A stretch of DNA of 64,000 bases from Saccharothrix tamanrassetensis (lineage in GTDB: Bacteria > Actinomycetota > Actinomycetes > Mycobacteriales > Pseudonocardiaceae), in assembly GCF_014203665.1 (NCBI RefSeq), contig NZ_JACHJN010000001.1:310001-374000 (forward strand). Reading direction: 5' to 3'. The notes beneath the pieces are model-generated. The model saw nothing but the letters and a program-made list of their open reading frames with translations. It did no database searches and was not told where the DNA came from. Positions 1-8,302 of the stretch are shown here, in pieces. The first letter of the stretch is position 1. Every line of letters begins with the position of its first letter. The position numbers and the translations under genes were made by a program.

Positions 1-1
1 C

Positions 2-655
2 GACCTGTCCGCGCTGCTGCTCGACGACGACTTCGGCCTCGTCGACCACGTGTCGTGGACGAACTACAGCTCCGACGGCGCCTACTACTCCGGCGACCTG
101 ACCGACGCCGCCGACGGCGCGACCGAGTTCATCGACATCCCGTTGGACACGGTGTCGGCCCGCTACGTCGTGCCGCAGGTCGACGTGTTCTCCGGGGAGG
201 GCTTCGACACGGTGGCCGAGTCGATGTTCGGGTTCATGACCCGCGACCGCACCCAGCGCGGCAGGCCGTTCGAAGCCGGCACGGTGCGGATGCGGTCGGC
301 CATGCGCGGTTCCGGCCGGGTGGCGCTGCCGGTGGTGTTCCGCCGCGACGACGACGGCTCGTGGTCGGCGAAGTGGCTGCACCTGTACCTGCGCGGCACG
401 TCGTGGGGCAACCGCGTCGAGGGCAACCAGGGGGTCACCGGGCTGCTGGCACGCGCCGTCTTCCAGCGCGCCTACCTGACGGTGGGGTACCTGGTGGACC
501 GGCTGCGCGCCAAGGCCGGTTCGTACACCACGTGGGCGCCGGGCACGACCTTCACCGAGCCGGTCACGTTCATCGGGATCGAGCGCCCGGAGAACCTGCC
601 CGCGGGCTCGGAGGTGTTCACGCTCGCCACGCTGAAGAACCTGGTGCCGCAGTAG
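2..655 (+). CDS. TerD-family protein, C-terminal part (cut by window start)
   Basis: The reading frame is open from the first bases of the window, so the 5' end lies outside. The visible 217 residues begin with a TerD-like stretch: a DLSALLLD strand, then SWTNYSSDGAYYSGDLTDA and an EFIDIPL segment. These resemble the 'D-x-S, hSGD, EfIDidL' signature of TerD proteins, which bind calcium and belong to tellurite/stress-response clusters. The rest (RTQRGRPFEAGTV, WLHLYLRGTSWGNRVEGN) resembles the C-terminal extension of larger actinobacterial TerD-containing proteins. Biochemical function is unknown. It is convergent with the methyltransferase gene and the two are separated by strong hairpins. 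Family assignment is by eye. Confidence 0.7.
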   Translation, partial: DLSALLLDDDFGLVDHVSWTNYSSDGAYYSGDLTDAADGATEFIDIPLDTVSARYVVPQVDVFSGEGFDTVAESMFGFMTRDRTQRGRPFEAGTVRMRSAMRGSGRVALPVVFRRDDDGSWSAKWLHLYLRGTSWGNRVEGNQGVTGLLARAVFQRAYLTVGYLVDRLRAKAGSYTTWAPGTTFTEPVTFIGIERPENLPAGSEVFTLATLKNLVPQ

Positions 656-690
656 GACCCGCCGGTGCTAGCCTGGCGGTGTGAGGCTAT

Positions 691-730
691 GGGGGAACTT
701 CCTTCTCACCAACTTCGCACTAGTTCCCCC
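691..730. repeat. 9-bp perfect inverted repeat after the TerD-family gene
   Basis: GGGGGAACT at 691-699 is matched by AGTTCCCCC at 722-730 with 22 bases between. It lies 36 bases past the stop of the plus-strand gene, in the convergent intergenic region. It could be a weak terminator arm or a protein-binding site. The long spacer makes a simple terminator less convincing than the hairpin at 823-852. Confidence 0.4.
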
Positions 731-822
731 GCTCTCCTCCACCCCCCGCAGACTCGCCCTCCCGGGTGGTCTACCGGGCATGCCCGGGTCCGGACCACGT
801 GGCCGGCGGCGCACAGCGAGGA

Positions 823-852
823 GATGGGCGGCACATCGGTGCGCCGCCCATC
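823..852. terminator. Bidirectional hairpin terminator between convergent genes
   Basis: GATGGGCGGC (823-832) pairs perfectly with GCCGCCCATC (843-852) around a 10-base loop. It sits 31 bases beyond the stop of the minus-strand methyltransferase gene and also downstream of the TerD-family gene, so it can serve both. There is no T tract, as is common for actinomycete hairpin terminators. Confidence 0.6.
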
Positions 853-883
853 CCCGCCCGCCTGTCGCGGCCCCGCCCGCCGG

Positions 884-1741
884 TCAGGGACGGTCGTCGA
901 GCTCCGCGCGGATCAGCCAGAGGCGGACGGCACCGCGCCGGTCCCGTGGCTGCACCTCGTAGGGCCAGCGGCTGCCGCCCGCCCCCGGCTGGCCCGGTTC
1001 CTTCAGGTCCCGCACCCGCCACCCGTTGGCGGCGAGGAACTCCTCCGGCTCGTCGGTGCCGAAGATCCACGGTGTGCCGTCGGCGCGCAGGGTGTCCAGA
1101 AACCGCTTGGAGAACGGGCTGTGCAGCAGCCCCCGGCCCAGGATGTCCAACGCCAGCCTGCTGCCCGGCGCCGACGCGCCGCCCAGCGTGGTCAGCAGGC
1201 CCGCCGCCTGCTCCTCGGTGAGGAAGAACGTCAGCGCCTCCGCGATCCACAGCGTGGGCCTGGTCGGGTCGAACCCGGCCGTGACCAGGTCCGGCAGCCA
1301 GTCCGTGGTGAGGTCGACCGACACCGTGCGGCGTTCGGTGCGCGGCTCGGCGCCCAGCCCGTCCAGCCGCCGCTGCTTCTCCTCGACGAGGGCGCCGTGG
1401 TCCACCTCGTACACCACCACGCCGTCCGGCCAGTCCAGCCGGAACGCCCTGGTGTCCATGCCCGCGGCGATCAGCACCACCTGCTCGATGCCGTCCTCGG
1501 GCCGGAGCTCGTGCACGCTGTCGTCCAGGAACTTCGTGCGGATCGAGATGAACGGCAGCAGGCCGCCGCCGGCGTACCGGTCGATCAGCTCGAAGCCGCG
1601 CGGGGCCGCGAGATCACGGGCCAGCGGGTCGACGAACATCGCGTCGGGTCGTTCCGACTCGACAGCGCGCGCTGCGGCCATCCACTGCGCGGTGAAGGAC
1701 ACCGCCGGCATGGTCGGCTCGGTCACCGGTCGCACGCTCAC
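884..1741 (-). CDS. SAM-dependent methyltransferase, leucine carboxyl methyltransferase-like (TIGR00027 type)
   Basis: 285 residues, full length for this family. The SAM-binding core is visible as VVLIAAGMDTRAFRLDW and a following acidic VYEVDHG strand, with WIAEALTFFL further on. Members of this family methylate oxygen in several actinomycete natural products, but the substrate cannot be predicted here. The start is a GTG at 1741-1739 that overlaps the stop of the upstream AcpS-ACP gene (GTGA), which indicates translational coupling. It is the last gene of the four-gene N-oxygenase/carrier-protein operon. A tailoring O- or N-methylation in that pathway is inferred. Confidence 0.8.
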   Translation of the reverse strand: MSVRPVTEPTMPAVSFTAQWMAAARAVESERPDAMFVDPLARDLAAPRGFELIDRYAGGGLLPFISIRTKFLDDSVHELRPEDGIEQVVLIAAGMDTRAFRLDWPDGVVVYEVDHGALVEEKQRRLDGLGAEPRTERRTVSVDLTTDWLPDLVTAGFDPTRPTLWIAEALTFFLTEEQAAGLLTTLGGASAPGSRLALDILGRGLLHSPFSKRFLDTLRADGTPWIFGTDEPEEFLAANGWRVRDLKEPGQPGAGGSRWPYEVQPRDRRGAVRLWLIRAELDDRP

Positions 1742-2382
1742 CCCTCCCCCCGCGCGAAGAACGCCCGGTCGATCGCGGAGACCGACTGGAAGTCGGTCAG
1801 GTCGATGCGGTCGAAGTCGATCTCGACCCCGCTGGCGTCCTCGATCACGTAGACCAGCTCCACGAAGGACAGCGAGTCGACCAGACGGCTCTCGATGAGG
1901 TTCTCGTCCGGTCCGACCTCGGTGCGCTCCGGGTGCCGGCCGAGAATCCAGTCCCGGACCTTGTCGATCCCCGGTGATGGCATGACCACTCCCCTCGGCA
2001 GTGCTCGGTCAGGTGCGACGGCCGCCGCCACCGCGATGGCGTACGACTCGTCGTGGGTGATGCTGATGGCGATGTGCCCGAGTCCCGCCCGTCGGGCGAG
2101 GTGGGCCGCCCGGCCGCTGAGCCGCACTTCCGGCCAGCCGCCCGGTCCTCTCAGGATCTCCGTGGTGAGCCAGGGCATCGGCTGCCCGGCGACGTGGAAC
2201 AGCTTGAAGACCGCTTCCTTGGCCGCGATGCGCCCGGCGACGCCCGACGGGTCCAGGCCGTCCGCCGTGGACGAGAGCCGGAACTCCGACTCGGACAGCA
2301 GCCGCGGCAACGCCGGGCTCGCGATCAGCCCGCGCACGCGGTCGAGCGGGACGATGTCGACGCCGATCCGACCGATCGACAT
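1738..2382 (-). CDS. Fusion of holo-ACP synthase (AcpS-type PPTase) and acyl carrier protein
   Basis: 214 residues. Residues 1-123 are an AcpS-type phosphopantetheinyl transferase: GVDIV with Asp9, then AAKEAVFKLF with Glu56, and the C-terminal AISITHDESYAIA strand. Residues about 134-214 are an acyl carrier protein with the attachment site VDSLSFVEL, Ser170. The enzyme would transfer phosphopantetheine from CoA to Ser170 of its own carrier domain or a copy. The ATG at 2382 follows the ligase stop by one base. An in-frame ATG at 1983 (Met134) is preceded by GAGGGGAG at a good spacing, so a separate ACP may also be made. The carrier is the likely acceptor for the neighbouring amino acid ligase. 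Confidence 0.82.
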   Translation of the reverse strand: MSIGRIGVDIVPLDRVRGLIASPALPRLLSESEFRLSSTADGLDPSGVAGRIAAKEAVFKLFHVAGQPMPWLTTEILRGPGGWPEVRLSGRAAHLARRAGLGHIAISITHDESYAIAVAAAVAPDRALPRGVVMPSPGIDKVRDWILGRHPERTEVGPDENLIESRLVDSLSFVELVYVIEDASGVEIDFDRIDLTDFQSVSAIDRAFFARGEG

Positions 2383-2383
2383 G

Positions 2384-3226
2384 TCACGACGCCCGCTCGG
2401 CGACCGCGACCACCGCGTCGAGCGCCGCCCGGACGTCACCGTCGTGCAGGTCGGTGAGCACGGTCAGCCAGCGCTCCAGGCCGAAGGCGACGCAACCGGT
2501 GTAGGCGTGTTCCCCGGTGTCGCCCAGCCGGATGTCGCACCGCTCGCCGAAGAAGTTCCGGTGCGTGTTCACCGAGGCGATGGCCAGGCCGCCGTGCTGG
2601 AACTCGTGCTTGACCGGGGCGAGGCGCTGCAGCAGCGCACGCGGGCCCTCCGCGGCGAAGAACGGGTCGACGGCGGCCTCCTTGTCCAGCCGGAGGCCGA
2701 GCGCCGCGCCGAACTCCCCGATCCGCTCGGTGAACTCGCCGATCACCCGCTGGGTGTGCTCGTACGTGCCCAGCGCGACGATCTCCCGCATCTGGAACGC
2801 GGCCAGCCTGCGCAGCCCGCCGTAGTGGTCCTCGTTGCGGAAGCAGCGGTTCACCAGGGTGACCACTGTGGACCGGCCGACCCGCGTCCCCTCGTGGTAG
2901 AGGTAGACGCCGAAGCAGGTCGCGTGCGGCAGCCCGTACGCGGCCTCGCGCAGGTCCGCCGCGCCGAACCGGCCGCCGACCGGCTTCCCGGCGTGCTCGC
3001 CCGTCACCAGCGGCCCGGCGACCAGCGCGAGGTGCGGGAAGTTCGTGTACACGTCGAACTTCTCCAGGTCGCCGACCGGGTACAGCGGTGGCGCGCTGAT
3101 CTCGCTCGCGCCCGCCGCGAGGCCCCAGCCGGCGAAGGTCCGGTCCAGCTCGCGGACCAGCGCCGTCTCGTCCGGACCGAGGATCGCGAGCGCGTCGGCC
3201 CCGTCCACACCGGTCAACCTGGTCAT
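2384..3226 (-). CDS. Amino acid:[carrier protein] ligase, class II aaRS-like
   Basis: 280 residues, only a class II synthetase catalytic core of the atypical seryl-tRNA-synthetase type with no tRNA-binding arm. Motif 2 is seen as CFRNE (128-132) and motif 3 as AFGLERW (247-253). Cys104 (HATCFG), Glu148 (QMREIV) and Cys245 (YTGCVAFG) match the zinc ligands known in bacterial amino acid:carrier protein ligases. Such enzymes adenylate a small amino acid (glycine or alanine in characterised cases) and load it on a dedicated carrier protein instead of tRNA. The ATG overlaps the upstream N-oxygenase stop (ATGA), and the AcpS-ACP gene follows one base downstream, which fits with that ACP being the partner. 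Substrate is unknown. Confidence 0.8.
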   Translation of the reverse strand: MTRLTGVDGADALAILGPDETALVRELDRTFAGWGLAAGASEISAPPLYPVGDLEKFDVYTNFPHLALVAGPLVTGEHAGKPVGGRFGAADLREAAYGLPHATCFGVYLYHEGTRVGRSTVVTLVNRCFRNEDHYGGLRRLAAFQMREIVALGTYEHTQRVIGEFTERIGEFGAALGLRLDKEAAVDPFFAAEGPRALLQRLAPVKHEFQHGGLAIASVNTHRNFFGERCDIRLGDTGEHAYTGCVAFGLERWLTVLTDLHDGDVRAALDAVVAVAERAS

Positions 3227-4095
3227 CGGATGATCCCGGTCTTGCGGAGGTACTTGGCCGTCTTGCGGAACACGCGCTGCTCGGCGTCGGCGAGGGCGGG
3301 CGAGTCCAGCAGGGTCCGGCGCAGCTCCAGCGGGCGCTCGATGCCCGCGTCGCGGTAGGCCTGCGGGTTGAACAGCGACTCGAAGCTGTAGGTCATGTAC
3401 CGGCGGACGTAGCCGGAGACCTCCGCCAGCTCCTGCTCGGTCGCGGTCCGGCGGAAGTCCTCGAACAGCAGCTCGACCAGCTCGCGGCCGAACGCGATGT
3501 GCCGGGACTCGTCCTGGTGGTGGATCCGGTTGATGGCCCGGATCGTCTCGTGCAACCGGTCGTCCACCGCCATCCTGGCGTTGTAGTGGTCGACCAGCTC
3601 CTCGAAGATCAGGATCCGGGTGAACACCAGCAGGCTGTCCGCTTTGGACGACGACGTCGGGACCTCGATGCCGCCGGCGGGCGCGCGGTAGATCTTCCCC
3701 GCGTAGCGGAGGCAGAACTCCGCGAAGAACCACATGTGCTCGTTCTCCTCACCGATGAAGTGGTGGAAGAACTCCGACGGCGTCTCGAAGCCGGTCGTGT
3801 GGATCCGCCGGACCACCTCGATGAGCAGCTCGCGGATGCCGTGCACGTTGAGGCTGTAGAAGTTCACGCTCTCGAAGCGCGACAGCGCGAACAGCTGCTC
3901 CTCGCGCAACGACCCGGCCACCTCGGTGCCGTGCGTGGTGGTCAGCTCCGGGCTCATCCACCACATGTGCTCGGGGAGGCTGTCCGGCCACTCGAAGAGC
4001 CGGTAGGGGTTGTAGTAGTCGTCGACCGACTTCGACGACAGCCGGTCGAGGATGCCGCGGAACCGGTCGTCCTGATCGATGAGATCACTGATCAT
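3223..4095 (-). CDS. AurF-like diiron N-oxygenase
   Basis: 290 residues from the ATG at 4095, which follows a GGGGGAA ribosome-binding site; an in-frame upstream ATG at 4179 is less likely. A complete ferritin-like diiron ligand set can be traced: Glu75, Glu117 and His120 in EENEH, Glu165 in IFEELVDHYN, then His192, Glu196 and His199 in HHQDESRHIAFG. The spacing in the last helices equals that of AurF (H-x3-E-x2-H). AurF-family enzymes oxidise amines to hydroxylamine, nitroso or nitro groups. First gene of a coupled operon with an aminoacyl-carrier-protein ligase, so oxidation of a carrier-bound amino acid is the natural inference. An N-oxygenase role is more likely than desaturase but not proven. 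Confidence 0.8.
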   Translation of the reverse strand: MISDLIDQDDRFRGILDRLSSKSVDDYYNPYRLFEWPDSLPEHMWWMSPELTTTHGTEVAGSLREEQLFALSRFESVNFYSLNVHGIRELLIEVVRRIHTTGFETPSEFFHHFIGEENEHMWFFAEFCLRYAGKIYRAPAGGIEVPTSSSKADSLLVFTRILIFEELVDHYNARMAVDDRLHETIRAINRIHHQDESRHIAFGRELVELLFEDFRRTATEQELAEVSGYVRRYMTYSFESLFNPQAYRDAGIERPLELRRTLLDSPALADAEQRVFRKTAKYLRKTGIIR

Positions 4096-4198
4096 GAGTG
4101 GGATTCCCCCATCCGCACAAGGAATTCTGGTGCTGTGACCGACCCTAGGCAGCGCCGGGGAACCCCTCAATGCCCACAACCGGCGTGGCCGCTACCGG

Positions 4199-7100
4199 TC
4201 ACACCGGGCATTCGGACAGCACGGTGGACAACCGTTGCGCCTCAACGGATCCGGAGTCGGCGAGGACGTCGAGTGCCTGGCGCAGCAGGGCCGCGGCCGC
4301 GGCCGGGCCGTCCACCCGCAGCGCGATCCGGCCGAGGACGCCCAGGGCCCGGCCCTCGCCGACCACGTTGCCGGTGCGGCGGTTCACGTCCAGCGCGGCA
4401 CCGGCGTGCCTGCCGGCTTCGCCGTGGCGGCCCAGTGCGAGGTTCGCCGAGGCGAGGACCATCCGCGCCCGCGCGGTCAGCAGGGGCAGGCGGTGGCGTG
4501 CGGCGGCCTCCAGCGCGGCCTCGGCGTTCATCAGCGCGGTGTGGTGCGCGCCGAACCGGAGGTCGACGCCCGCGAGGGCCAGCAGCCCCTCGATCTCCGC
4601 CTTCGGGTAGTTGATCTCCCGGGCCAGTCGCAGTGCCCGCTCGGCGGGCGTGCGCGGTCCGGTCGACAACCCGGCGGGCACGCCGAGGGACGCCAGTGCG
4701 GCCAGCGCCGACGCCTCGGTCCGCCGGTCGCCGGTCTCCCGGGCCAGCTCCACGGCCGCCGTGCCGCACTCGGTCGCCCGGTCGAGCTCGCCGGTCTCGG
4801 CGTGCAGGGCGGTCAGGCAGATCAGCGCGGTCACCTGGCCGTACCGCCCGCCGGTCTCCTGGTGCAGGCGCAGGCCCAGCCGCAGGTGCCGGCGGGCGTC
4901 GGCCAGCCGGCCGAGGTCGGACAGCGCCTCGCCCAGGTTGGTGTGCGCGTGCGCGACACCGCTCTTCGAGCGGAGCGACTCGTGCACCTCCAACGCCTGC
5001 GTGAGGTGCTCGACGGCCTCGTGCGGTCGACCCAGCTCGCGGCACAGCGTGCCGAGGTTGTGCAGGTTCGCGCCGAGACCCGCCTGCCAGCCGGTCCGCC
5101 GGTTGAGCCGGACGGCCCTGGTCAGCTCGGCGGCGGCCTCGTCGAGCCGGCCGAGCTCCCAGTGGACGCCGCTGACGTTGCCCCTGGCCGCCGCTTCCGC
5201 CTCGGCCCAGCCCGCCGCCGCCGCGAGCTCGATGGAGGCGGTGTAGTGCTCGATCGACCTCGGGTAGTCGCCGGTGCTGCGGTACGCCTGCGCCAGGCTC
5301 TGCTCGGCGGCGATCCGGCCGTGCACCGACCCGTCCGCGATCGCGGACGCCGCCGCGGTCCGGGCGACGGCGAGCCACTCGGCCACGTACCGGCGCAACC
5401 AGAAGTAGCCCCGCAGCACGTCCGCCAGCTGCCACGAGACGGGCCGGGGGCCGTGCTCGGCGGCGTCCCGGACGACCGCCACGAGGTTGGCGCGTTCGAC
5501 CTCCAGCCAGGCCAGCGCGCCGGTGTCCTCCTCGAAGTCGACCGGCGGCGCCGGTGCGGCCGGCCGGTCGGGGCGGGTCAGCCGGAGCACGTGCGGGGTG
5601 AGCTTGGCGGTCGCGGCGGCGGCCGTGTCCAGGTACCAGTCGAACAGCCGGGCCCGGGCCGCCGCGCGGTCGTCCGGGTCGTCCTCGTCCGTGGCCCGCT
5701 CGGCGGCGTAGAGGCGCAACAGGTCGTGGTACTGGTGCCGGCCGCTCGCGTCCACGTCGACCAGGTGCGCCCGGACCAGTTCCGTGAGCAGCCGCCGGGC
5801 CCTGGTGTAGCCCACCCCGAGCAGCGCGGCGGCGGCGTGCACCGAGAACTCCGGGGTCTCGACCACGCCCAGCAGCCGGAACAGCGTCCGCACGGCCGGG
5901 TCGAGCCGCCGGTAGGACAGGTGGAAGGCGGCCCGCACGGCGGTCGTGGGATCGCCGGCGACGCTGAGCCGGTCCAGCCGGTCGGCGGCGCGCAGCCCGG
6001 CGACGCAGTCCGCGATCGGGCTCTCCCCGCCGGAGGCCACCCCCGCGCCGGCCACCCGCAGGGCGAGCGGCAGCCGGGCGCAGAGCGCGACGAGCTCGTC
6101 GGCGGCCTGCCGTTCGGCTTCGACCCGCGCCGCGCCGATGATCCGTTCCAACAGCAGCCCGGCCTCCCGCGCGGTGAGCACGTCGAGGCGGGAGACGGCG
6201 GCGTCGTTGGTCACGGCGAGGCCGCGCAGGTCGTCCCGGCTGGTGATCAGCACCACGCTGCCCGGACGGCCCGGCAGCAGCGGGCGCACCTGCTCCACCG
6301 AGGCGGCGTCGTCCAGCAGGACCAGCATCCGCCGGCCGCCGATCGTCGAGCGGAACAACGCGGTCAGCTCGTCCAGGCCGGCCGGTATCCGCTCGGCGGG
6401 CACGCCCAGCGCGCGGAGGAACCGGACCAGCGCCTCGGCGGCCGACACCGCCGCCGTGGGCGCGTACCCGTGCAGGTTCACGTACAGCTGGCCGTCCGGG
6501 AAGCGGTCCAGCGCCCGGTGCGACCAGTGCAGTGCCAGTGCGGTCTTGCCGACGCCGGCGGTGCCCGAGACCACCACGACCGGCACCCCGCCGCGGTCCG
6601 CCGCCGCGTCGAGGTCGCGCAGCAGCTCCGCGCGGCCGGTGAACGTGGCGACGTCCGGCGGCAGCTGGGTGGGACGGGTCGGCGCGGCCCCGGCGGCACC
6701 CGGTTCCAGCGCCGGGTCGGCCCGCAGGATCGCCTGCGCCAGTTCGCAGACCTCCGCCCCCGGCTCCAGCCCGAGGTCCTCGGCGAGCACCCGGCGGACC
6801 TTCCAGTACACCTCCAGCGCCTCGGCCTGCCGGCCCGACCGGTACAGCGCCAGCATGAGCTGGGCGTGCAGCCCTTCCCGCAGCGGGTGCTCCGCCACGA
6901 GTTCGAGCAGCTCGGCCACCAGCTCCCGGTGCCGGCCGAGCCGCAGCTCGGCCTCCACGCACATGCTGGTCACCACCAGCTTGCGCTCCAGCAGCCGCTC
7001 GGCCTCCGCCTGGAGCAGGCGCACCTCGTCCGCCAGCCCGCAGAACGGCGTGCCCCGCCACAGCGCGATCGCCTGTCGCGCCAGGGTGCCGGCGGTGCGG

Positions 7101-7495
7101 AAGTCCGCGCGCTCGTGGGCCAGCCGGGCCTGGCCGGCGAGCGCCTCGAAGCGTTCGGCGTCCAGTTCGTCGGGGTGCACCTCCAGCGCGTAGCCGGGGC
7201 TGCGCAGCGCGACCCGTTCCGGCTCGCCCAACGCGCGCCGGAGCTGGTGCACGTACAGCTGGAGGTTCTTCGCGGCCGAACGCGGTGGGTCGCCCCGCCA
7301 CAGACCGTCGATCAGCACGGTCGCGGGCACCACCGCACGCGGCCGGCACAGCAGCAGGGCCAGCAGGGTGCGCACCTTGGGTGCGAGCAGCAGCTCCCGC
7401 ACTCCTTCTTTTGTCACCAGCGGGCCGAGAACCCTGAATTCCACCGCGTTCGACCCCCGGGTTTCCCAGTGAGGCGGAATTTCGGTTATCCGCAT
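4199..7495 (-). CDS. AfsR-type SARP regulator (BTAD, NB-ARC, TPR)
   Basis: About 1098 residues. N-terminal winged-helix DNA-binding domain (VEFRVLGPL ... LLALLLCRPRAVV ... LQLYVHQLRRALG), then a bacterial transcriptional activation domain. An NB-ARC ATPase follows, with P-loop GTAGVGKTALALHW near residues 310-323 and LVLLDDA as Walker B. Many TPR repeats fill the C-terminal half. This is the architecture of AfsR-like activators of antibiotic clusters, so it probably drives the operon at 4095-884 and/or the one starting at 17027. The ATG at 7495 is given; a GTG at 7444, preceded by GGGGG eight bases upstream, would start directly at the conserved VEFRVLGPL and may be the true start. It is divergent from the LuxR-type gene at 7598. 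Confidence 0.88.
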   Translation of the reverse strand: MRITEIPPHWETRGSNAVEFRVLGPLVTKEGVRELLLAPKVRTLLALLLCRPRAVVPATVLIDGLWRGDPPRSAAKNLQLYVHQLRRALGEPERVALRSPGYALEVHPDELDAERFEALAGQARLAHERADFRTAGTLARQAIALWRGTPFCGLADEVRLLQAEAERLLERKLVVTSMCVEAELRLGRHRELVAELLELVAEHPLREGLHAQLMLALYRSGRQAEALEVYWKVRRVLAEDLGLEPGAEVCELAQAILRADPALEPGAAGAAPTRPTQLPPDVATFTGRAELLRDLDAAADRGGVPVVVVSGTAGVGKTALALHWSHRALDRFPDGQLYVNLHGYAPTAAVSAAEALVRFLRALGVPAERIPAGLDELTALFRSTIGGRRMLVLLDDAASVEQVRPLLPGRPGSVVLITSRDDLRGLAVTNDAAVSRLDVLTAREAGLLLERIIGAARVEAERQAADELVALCARLPLALRVAGAGVASGGESPIADCVAGLRAADRLDRLSVAGDPTTAVRAAFHLSYRRLDPAVRTLFRLLGVVETPEFSVHAAAALLGVGYTRARRLLTELVRAHLVDVDASGRHQYHDLLRLYAAERATDEDDPDDRAAARARLFDWYLDTAAAATAKLTPHVLRLTRPDRPAAPAPPVDFEEDTGALAWLEVERANLVAVVRDAAEHGPRPVSWQLADVLRGYFWLRRYVAEWLAVARTAAASAIADGSVHGRIAAEQSLAQAYRSTGDYPRSIEHYTASIELAAAAGWAEAEAAARGNVSGVHWELGRLDEAAAELTRAVRLNRRTGWQAGLGANLHNLGTLCRELGRPHEAVEHLTQALEVHESLRSKSGVAHAHTNLGEALSDLGRLADARRHLRLGLRLHQETGGRYGQVTALICLTALHAETGELDRATECGTAAVELARETGDRRTEASALAALASLGVPAGLSTGPRTPAERALRLAREINYPKAEIEGLLALAGVDLRFGAHHTALMNAEAALEAAARHRLPLLTARARMVLASANLALGRHGEAGRHAGAALDVNRRTGNVVGEGRALGVLGRIALRVDGPAAAAALLRQALDVLADSGSVEAQRLSTVLSECPV

Positions 7496-7540
7496 TCGTC
7501 GCGGCCTGGTCCATACCAAGCCTATACCGGCCGTCAGCAC

Positions 7541-7565
7541 CATTCCGACGTCCGGACTGGGAATG
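7541..7565. promoter_or_regulatory. Candidate operator between divergent SARP and LuxR-type genes
   Basis: CATTCC (7541-7546) and GGAATG (7560-7565) form an inverted repeat whose centre almost coincides with the palindrome GTCCGGAC (7550-7557). It lies in the only intergenic space between the two divergent regulator genes, so it could be a shared control site. Seen directly; the function is inferred. Confidence 0.35.
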
Positions 7566-7597
7566 AGCGGAGAACCGAACGCCACAGGGGGAATTCC

Positions 7598-8302
7598 GTG
7601 ATCATCGGTAATCGGCGCGAAGACTTCGGGACGACGGGGAACGTCGAACGCACCAGGCTGCCGGACCTGCTGCGCGGAGCGCGCCGGGAGGTGCTGTCCA
7701 CCCTCACCGGCGCCACGCCGGGGCTCGACACCGGCCTCGCCGAGGCCGTCCGGTCCCTCGCCTATCGCCCGGACCTGCGGGTGCGACTGCTCTGCGCACC
7801 GCCGGACGACCGCACCCGCGACCGGGTCAAGGAGCTGATCAGGAGCGGGGTGCAGGTCAAGGTGGCGGGCGACCGGCTGCACGAGTCGCTGCTGATCGAC
7901 CGGAAGCTGGCCGTGGTGGGCGCGGCGAACACCCGGTCGGCGGACGTGCTGGTGGTGCTGACCGCGCCGTCGGCGGTGTCCGCGATGGTCGAGTCGTTCG
8001 CGCCGCGCTGGGCGGCGGCGATGCCGTGGGCGCTGGTCAGCGGCGAGCCGGGCGACTTCGAGCGGTCGATCCTGCGCTGCCTGGTCGCGGGCATGACCGA
8101 CGACGTGGTGGCGGACCGGCTGGGGGTGTCCGCGCGCACCGTCCGGCGCTACGTGAACGTGCTGATGGACCTGGTGGGCGCGCGGAGCCGGTTCGAGCTC
8201 GGTTTCCGCGCGGCCGAGTCGAGCTGGCTGGAACCGGACACCGGCACGCATTTGCGGGTCCGGTTCCAGCCAGACGACCGATTAGTCCCGGTGGACGCCT
8301 GA
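7598..8302 (+). CDS. LuxR-type regulator with PLD-like N-terminal domain
   Basis: 234 residues from a GTG at 7598, with AGGGGG before it. The N-terminal part (RGARREVLSTLTG, VRLLCAPPDD, HESLLIDRKLAVVGAAN) looks like the phospholipase-D-like fold that precedes HTH domains in many actinomycete regulators; no catalytic HKD motif is present. The C-terminus is a LuxR/GerE-like helix-turn-helix: AGMTDDVVADRLGVSARTVRRY. Conserved-type regulators of this kind often sit in biosynthetic clusters. The gene is divergent from the SARP and its last 21 bases overlap the end of the convergent PP2C gene. A related protein is encoded at 12917-14053. Confidence 0.75.
   Translation: MIIGNRREDFGTTGNVERTRLPDLLRGARREVLSTLTGATPGLDTGLAEAVRSLAYRPDLRVRLLCAPPDDRTRDRVKELIRSGVQVKVAGDRLHESLLIDRKLAVVGAANTRSADVLVVLTAPSAVSAMVESFAPRWAAAMPWALVSGEPGDFERSILRCLVAGMTDDVVADRLGVSARTVRRYVNVLMDLVGARSRFELGFRAAESSWLEPDTGTHLRVRFQPDDRLVPVDA

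Noticed and set aside
884-4095. Valanimycin-type azoxy pathway
   Set aside because: An aaRS homologue and an N-oxygenase are both present, but the synthetase lacks tRNA-binding parts and there is no VlmA-like tRNA-dependent transferase. The AurF-type enzyme also differs from the flavin N-hydroxylase VlmH.
3223-4179. Longer N-oxygenase starting at ATG 4179
   Set aside because: The extra 28 residues are Pro/Arg-rich and unlike the family, and the ATG at 4095 has a good ribosome site.
4235-8302. A frame of 1355 codons on the plus strand opposite the SARP gene
   Set aside because: Only the last 235 codons, from the GTG at 7598, form a recognisable protein. The rest is the antisense of the SARP gene and a product of high GC content.
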